Shown here: piece by piece, positions 59,413 through 64,000 of the stretch
Layout of the letters: every line of letters starts with the position of its first letter
Position numbering within the stretch: the stretch's first letter is position 1
Source: Homalodisca vitripennis
Lineage: Eukaryota > Arthropoda > Insecta > Hemiptera > Cicadellidae
Assembly (NCBI RefSeq): GCF_021130785.1
Contig: NC_060214.1
Location: 43,941,001-44,005,000 of the forward strand
Direction: 5' to 3'
DNA length: 64,000 nt
Notes under the pieces: generated by a model
What the model was told of the DNA's origin: nothing
What the model saw: the letters and a program-made list of their open reading frames with translations, nothing else
Database searches by the model: none
Translations under genes and position numbers: made by a program

Positions 59413-60112
59413 TAGGGAAAGAACTTGGGATGTTAGAGTTGAAGTTGAACTCACTGGAGTTGGTACATACTGTGTATATACTTTTATTAGTAATGCCATC
59501 ATAATTTCATAATTTCGCAGTCTTTGTCTGTGAATGTCGATGGTACCTGAATGTCAATAATATAATATACTGTGGCAGTATTCATCGCATTACCATTCAC
59601 CGTTGAATTCGTACCGATCTCTCTCCCTCCAATGGGACATGTTTTAATCGTTTTCAAAACTTTGCATGTGTGCATATGAGTGAATTCATACTTAATCTAG
59701 AAGCTGTGATTAATGATAAAACGATTTCCCCCGCAAAAATCTGTTTCTAAATTATTTTAAAAGTTAAATACTATTAAAAGAGAGATTGTAGATTTTTAAT
59801 TAGAGATTTTAGATTTTTTAGGAATAATGTTAGTTTTCACTACTTAGGGGTTTTACGTATTGAGTATGTTGAAGAATATAAATTTCAACTGAAATTTTGC
59901 ACTTACAGTATATAATTTGGTATATAACTTTTCTGTTGTTAATTGAAGATGGTGTGCTCGTTACCATTATTGTTTACTTGTTAAATGTTTGGTATGATTA
60001 ACTTATATTTTAAGGTTTCAAATTTACAGAAGAAAGCCGACATCGGTTTACGAAACTTTGTGTACCATCTTTTTTTCTGACAAATTTCAGGAAATATAAA
60101 AACAATATCTTA
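59413..60112. other. No gene seen
   Basis: AT-rich. Nothing recognised before the (TA)n tract. Confidence 0.45.

Positions 60113-60165
<53 letters not shown>
60113..60165. repeat. (TA)n microsatellite
   Basis: About 53 bases of alternating T/A abutting the first SINE unit. Confidence 0.95.
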
Positions 60166-60171
<6 letters not shown>

Positions 60172-60200
60172 CAATAAACATTGAATCGCAAAAAGTACTT

Positions 60201-60268
60201 GCTCCGCCGGGAGTCGAACCCGGATCTCTCACTTGCCGGGTATATGTGCTACCATTACACCACGGAGC
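60201..60268 (-). tRNA. tRNA-like sequence, SINE unit 1
   Basis: 68 nt. Box A TGGTGTAATGG and box B GGTTCGACTCC are intact, and the T stem CCGGG/CCCGG is perfect. The acceptor is only 6 bp (GCTCCG/CGGAGC). In this unit the anticodon stem is further weakened by ATATAC where unit 2 has ATTCAC, and position 33 is C instead of T. Hence probably a tRNA-derived repeat, not a working tRNA. Confidence 0.5.
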
Positions 60269-60452
60269 GCTTACTTTTTCCGATTCAATTATTTTGTATT
60301 TGGCCGTATCTGTCACATATGTGTTTAAATAAGCAAACTAACATATGATCAGAAGACCAAATACCTGTCAAACGACTTTTATTTACATTAAATTGTATAA
60401 ATGGCAATTGCCTTATTTAATTTCAATAAACATTGAATCGCAAAAAGTACTT

Positions 60453-60520
60453 GCTCCGCCGGGAGTCGAACCCGGATCTCTCACTTGCCGGGTGAATGTG
60501 CTACCATTACACCACAGAGC
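60453..60520 (-). tRNA. tRNA-like sequence, SINE unit 2
   Basis: Same fold as unit 1 with a better anticodon arm: TTCAC-CCGGCAA-GTGAG. The loop would present GGC (Ala-type) but has C at position 33, which real tRNAs almost never have, and the acceptor has only 6 bp with one T-G pair. Box A and box B are intact. Likely SINE promoter, not a tRNA gene. Confidence 0.5.
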
Positions 60521-60591
60521 GCTTACTTTTTCCGATTCAATTATTTTGTATTTGGCCGTATCTGTCACATATGTGTTTAAATAAGTAAACT

Positions 60592-60594
<3 letters not shown>

Positions 60595-60646
<52 letters not shown>
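60595..60646. repeat. (TA)n microsatellite
   Basis: About 52 bases of alternating T/A abutting the second SINE unit. Confidence 0.95.
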
Positions 60647-60649
<3 letters not shown>

Positions 60650-61727
60650 CAAAACAAAATAATTTATATGGGAAACGATTTTAGTCAATTCGTAATGCAA
60701 AATTTGTTCATGCTTTTTAACATGTAAAATGGGAAGCATAGTAAATATGCTGCTAGTAATTCAATAGTAATTTTATTTTTTATTGAAAAATTCCCCTTTA
60801 TTAAATCCAAAATATATTATATAATAGCAATAGTTTAGTTATATTTATAAGCTTTTATTTAAAATCGAAATGTTCATTCATTTTTTCAATATTTGACTTT
60901 ACCTATAGTTAATTTACATCTGTGCGTATATAAATTGTTGTGGATGAGGTTCCCATTGGATAAATTAATGTTTAATAAACCGTTGTTCTTTGTTTTAATA
61001 CAAATTATTGTTGTGTTGTTCTTTACTACGCAATACATAATTTGTTTTTTAGCATTTATTTGAGCATTTATATCATGTTAATCATAAAACCAGCGTGGCT
61101 CTACTTTTTCTTAATAAAGATGCATCTTCTCCACTCTCTAAAAATACGTTCAACAAAACAAATCTCTATTTTGTAAACTTTGCATTACGCATTACTTTGT
61201 TAAATACGCAATTGAATTCATTCAACAACAATCACAGAAATTTTGTGTAGTTGGTGCTCAACAATGAAGGTCAAACCAATAAATCTCTTTGTTCAATCCT
61301 CAGTACTATCTAATTAATAAATCAAATCGAATGAAACATAAAAAGAAGTCTGACAATCCCAAGTGAGACAGTATCCTAAATAAAAACATGTACCGAATGG
61401 ACAATATCTTAGCCTACCTAATGGACAATATATTATCCAACACATGGTGTTGGATACCGCTGAGGTCGTAGTAATGAATACTCGAAATTCGAAGTTTACA
61501 TATATGTTCAATATTGGCAAATAAACGTAAAAGCACCACTTCTAGTTGGTAAAATAAAATAAAGTAATGCTGCGTAGCTGCCAACTAGAGTATGAATGAA
61601 CTAAAATATTATACCATGGGATGGGCCTAAATATTCCAATGTTCTATGGATTGTACTTTCTAAATTAATAATTATTAAAACCTTAATAATAACTTCACCT
61701 TACGATTAACTTTCCTCACAAACGCGG
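60647..61727. other. AT-rich, no gene seen
   Basis: No motif found. It precedes the candidate exon and could include its promoter or 5' UTR. Confidence 0.4.
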
Positions 61728-61954
61728 ATGTCAGCATTTTTGGCTCAACAATGCAGCTGTAGTCTGAAAAAGGGAATATTAGTAGACTGGAAGTTTAAAA
61801 CATTAAGTAATTTGGCTGCAACTCGCCTAAAACAAAATCGCGACTGTATTAGCCATTTATCAAGACAACTTATAATCACGACAACGTGGTCTCGTCAGAA
61901 GGACTTCGCCACAAATATTATCCAGTTTGATCCGGAAAATAAAACAAATTCAAG
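61728..61954 (+). CDS. Candidate first coding exon of a host gene
   Basis: Open from ATG 61728 (an in-frame stop lies 21 nt upstream) to a near-perfect splice donor, CAAG|GTAAGT at 61954/61955, ending in phase 2. The ~75 residues start MSAFLAQQCSCSLKKGILVD with few acidic residues and several Arg/Lys, which could be a mitochondrial presequence, then become hydrophilic (WSRQKDFATNIIQFDPENKT). The composition is clearly less AT-rich than the flanks. An alternative is an internal exon using the CAG acceptor at about 61734. I do not recognise the protein, and the next exon is not identified in the window. Confidence 0.45.
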
Positions 61955-62164
61955 GTAAGTTACTTTACAATTTATAATTTTACTTTACATTACATTCAAA
62001 TAAAAAGTCTCGCCTGAAAGGGCTAACTTATGATACGAAAATATAAATATTAACTTACGGACAAGGCGTGCGAGGTGTTCCTTCGGTAGCGAGGTTCGGC
62101 ACCTACAAAGTTACCGTGAGAAATAATTAATATGCGTGCCAATTAGGTTATCAATCCGCCAAGA

Positions 62165-62990
62165 ATTTAAAGTTCAAGTTCAAATCATTTTTATTCAGGA
62201 ATAAAACACAGCAAATTTTTCTATAGTTCCCATGCAACTCATAGGTTGCGCGTGGGATTGAAATAATTTTTATACATTTATTATATAAACTAATAATTTA
62301 TACAATGTCCTTACGATAGTAATTACGTGATTTACAACAGATATAACATGATATAAAAATAATAATTATATGATATAAAAAATATAACATGGTAACAGCA
62401 ACTATAAACTTCATAATCAATAACAAATAACAATAAGGTTTTACAAAAAATATATCTTTATCAATAGTGCAACAAACAACAACAACAACAACAAACCTCC
62501 TCAAGTAGCCTACACAAAAATAAATATTATATAATCCATAAATATATTATGTATAATAAATAACAGTATAACAAATAAAATAACAAGGCCAAATTAAAAA
62601 ACTCAAAGAAAGCAACATATTTGACTAGAACCGCAAACATCCAAAAAATAAGTCACATATAATTTTGTATGAAGTATTGTAAGTTTGAAAAGAAACAATT
62701 TTGCTGCGAAAAAACCCATATTTATATAATTAAATTGGGTTTACTACAAAAGATATTACCTTCATTTTCACTTTAGGCTTAGCTTCAAATATCATGCTGT
62801 TTCCATAATACTGCACTATTGAATTAAATAATCTAGGTCCCTGATAACATGTTTGCTTTCTAAAAACGTTCTTTACAAAAAATTGTGTTTCAAGAAACAT
62901 GTATTGTGTACTGCGAGTTACTCTATTCATTTCTCTAAACTGATATTGTTCCAAGAACATCGGATGTAACTTATTACTAACCAGTAACAA
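62165..62990 (-). pseudogene. LINE C-terminus and 3' UTR, decayed
   Basis: Minus-strand reading of 62990-62730 gives NRVTRSTQYMFLETQFFVKN then RKQTCYQGPRLFNSI, the C-terminal signature of CR1/Jockey LINE proteins (normally RTR...GPRLFN.LP). About 560 bp of AT-rich 3' UTR follows, ending near 62165 in GAATAAAAATGATTTGAACT TGAAC. All upstream RT sequence is absent. Confidence 0.6.
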
Positions 62991-64000
62991 GTAACTGGGT
63001 TGCGAAAATCTGTATTATATCAAGTACAACTAAATAACGGTACAAACAGTAACATGGCTTCATACACCATTATATTCCAAGTTATATCCTTTGGGTTTGG
63101 CGAACATTTGGAGGTCTGCCATTAAAAACTAATTTGGGGTCCAAAATACTCAAAGAGCTGACATTTTCTATAACTGGGTTTATATGGAATTTAATACTAA
63201 ACATACTGCAAGGGGTTCTCTCTTCAATCATCCTCTACTTTTCCAACACGAAGGAAAGTTTTCGTTATAAAAAAACTAGAACCATGAAGTTCGCAATAAT
63301 TCTAGACTTGATTGCTCTACAAATTCTGGCAGCTTCCACATTCTTCAGCTGCACATGGAAGTACCCGAGGATATTTGACGTCTTTGGCACACTAGATTGA
63401 ATCTATTTAGTGTACTAAATCAAATCTAGATTCGAATATAGATCGAATCTGTCTGTAGTTTTACCTTCAGTACAAGAACTTGGTTCAACTACAAATTCTG
63501 GCAGCTGATAGGTCAATATCCAAATAAATTTCATCGTAGTCTCCATCGTCATACGATAAACGATAAACTTCGCAAACATTTAATCATAGATCATCTCGAT
63601 TATTAATTATGTCACCTTCCTATTGATGGACTCCACCAAACTTGCCTTTCTCTTCCACTTCACATATGCAACTCAAAGTATCACCATGGGTTTCAGGATG
63701 AGAGATGAGACTATCTGCAAAATAATTGAACGGTTTTTGGCATCTTTCATACAACATGTGAGTGAAGTATTTCTATTTTGAATGAAATTGAAAAAAATAT
63801 ATATATATATATATTACTGAAAATAAGTTAGGACTCTAAAGCCCAATATTCAATTTTACTAATTCCTTTTCACCTTTAATAAGAGAAAAGATACAATGAA
63901 GTTTGGCAATGAGATGTGTTACATTGCAGTAATCAATAAGTAACCATTGAACTCTCAAATTTAGGGTTATACTTTCTATTACGCCTAGTACTAAAGTCTT
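62991..64000. other. No gene supported
   Basis: An open stretch at 63134-63400 lacks a true ATG and has no family motif. TACAAATTCTGGCAGCT occurs twice (about 63319 and 63498), suggesting a small local duplication. A short (TA)n run lies near 63800. Confidence 0.4.

Larger units (their letters stand above)
60166..60594 (-). mobile_element. Two direct tRNA-derived SINE-like units
   Basis: TAATTTCAATAAACATTGAA starts at 60166 and again at 60418, a 252-bp step. Both units contain the same tRNA-like core on the minus strand and the same flank (CCGATTCAATTATTTTGTAT and onward); they differ at only a few positions. The block is bounded by (TA)n on both sides. A third fragment lies at 40464-40521, also beside (TA)n. 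Confidence 0.75.

Noticed and set aside
60110..60584. Small frames with words such as GSTPGGAS or PPGVEPGS
   Set aside because: Typical translations of tRNA-like sequence, here the SINE units.
63134..63400. 88-codon frame with a hydrophobic C-terminal half
   Set aside because: No true ATG start, no motif and AT-rich context; probably chance.

Overview
This window looks like intergenic or intronic DNA of an arthropod, probably an insect and possibly a hemipteran. It is AT-rich, has no bacterial-style gene packing, is full of eukaryotic transposons and microsatellites, and contains an insect-type TTAGG/CCTAA tract and an arthropod TCAGT initiator. I found no complete host gene. Two weak candidate host exons are at 13756-13877 (minus) and 61728-61954 (plus). 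Almost everything else that can be explained is mobile DNA.

Layout. 1-17.9 kb: decayed LINE reverse-transcriptase relics (120-990, 14480-15860), a foldback Tc1/mariner-like element with TA target duplications (3071-4002), a head-to-head inverted Penelope-like insertion with an 11-bp target duplication (4249-4489), a 376-bp tandem duplication (12386-13134) and a decayed Maverick terminus (15965-16222). 17.9-40.4 kb: a long non-coding repeat (copy A, 17882-22470) and a second copy (B) split by a 5'-truncated LINE (23793-25925) and by a 12.5-kb Gypsy LTR retrotransposon (27279-39791). Copy A preserves the empty Gypsy site. Just upstream of copy B lies a relic of a second kind of family-B DNA polymerase (23161-23695). 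40.4-42.8 kb: a tRNA-like SINE scrap and a 5'-truncated Penelope-like element with RT and GIY-YIG domains. 43.1-52.8 kb: a 9,650-bp Maverick/Polinton-type element. 53-64 kb: diverged minisatellites, (TG)n and (TA)n tracts, tRNA-like SINE units, a possible exon and a LINE tail.

The Gypsy element (minus strand) has gag, then protease-RT-RNase H-integrase in the -1 frame. The overlap holds a textbook -1 frameshift signal: a slippery heptamer, a 7-nt spacer and a 9-bp stem. A further ORF in the env position has a Ulp1/C48-protease fold signature, but the catalytic Cys and Asp positions are replaced. Its LTRs are unusually long (3,233 and 2,536 bp) because they carry a 172-bp tandem array with about 9 versus 5 copies. 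The pol frame has one premature stop.

The Maverick-type element has perfect 6-bp target duplications (CATTTT), 38-bp terminal inverted repeats starting AG and ending CT, a nearly intact zinc-finger/PolB gene broken by one stop codon, a second truncated inward-facing copy of that gene, a capsid-like ORF, a scrap of a packaging-ATPase-like gene and an inverted scrap of the capsid gene. No integrase was seen. It is best read as a rearranged, internally deleted, probably non-autonomous derivative. Assignments rest on motif recognition by eye; no database search was possible.
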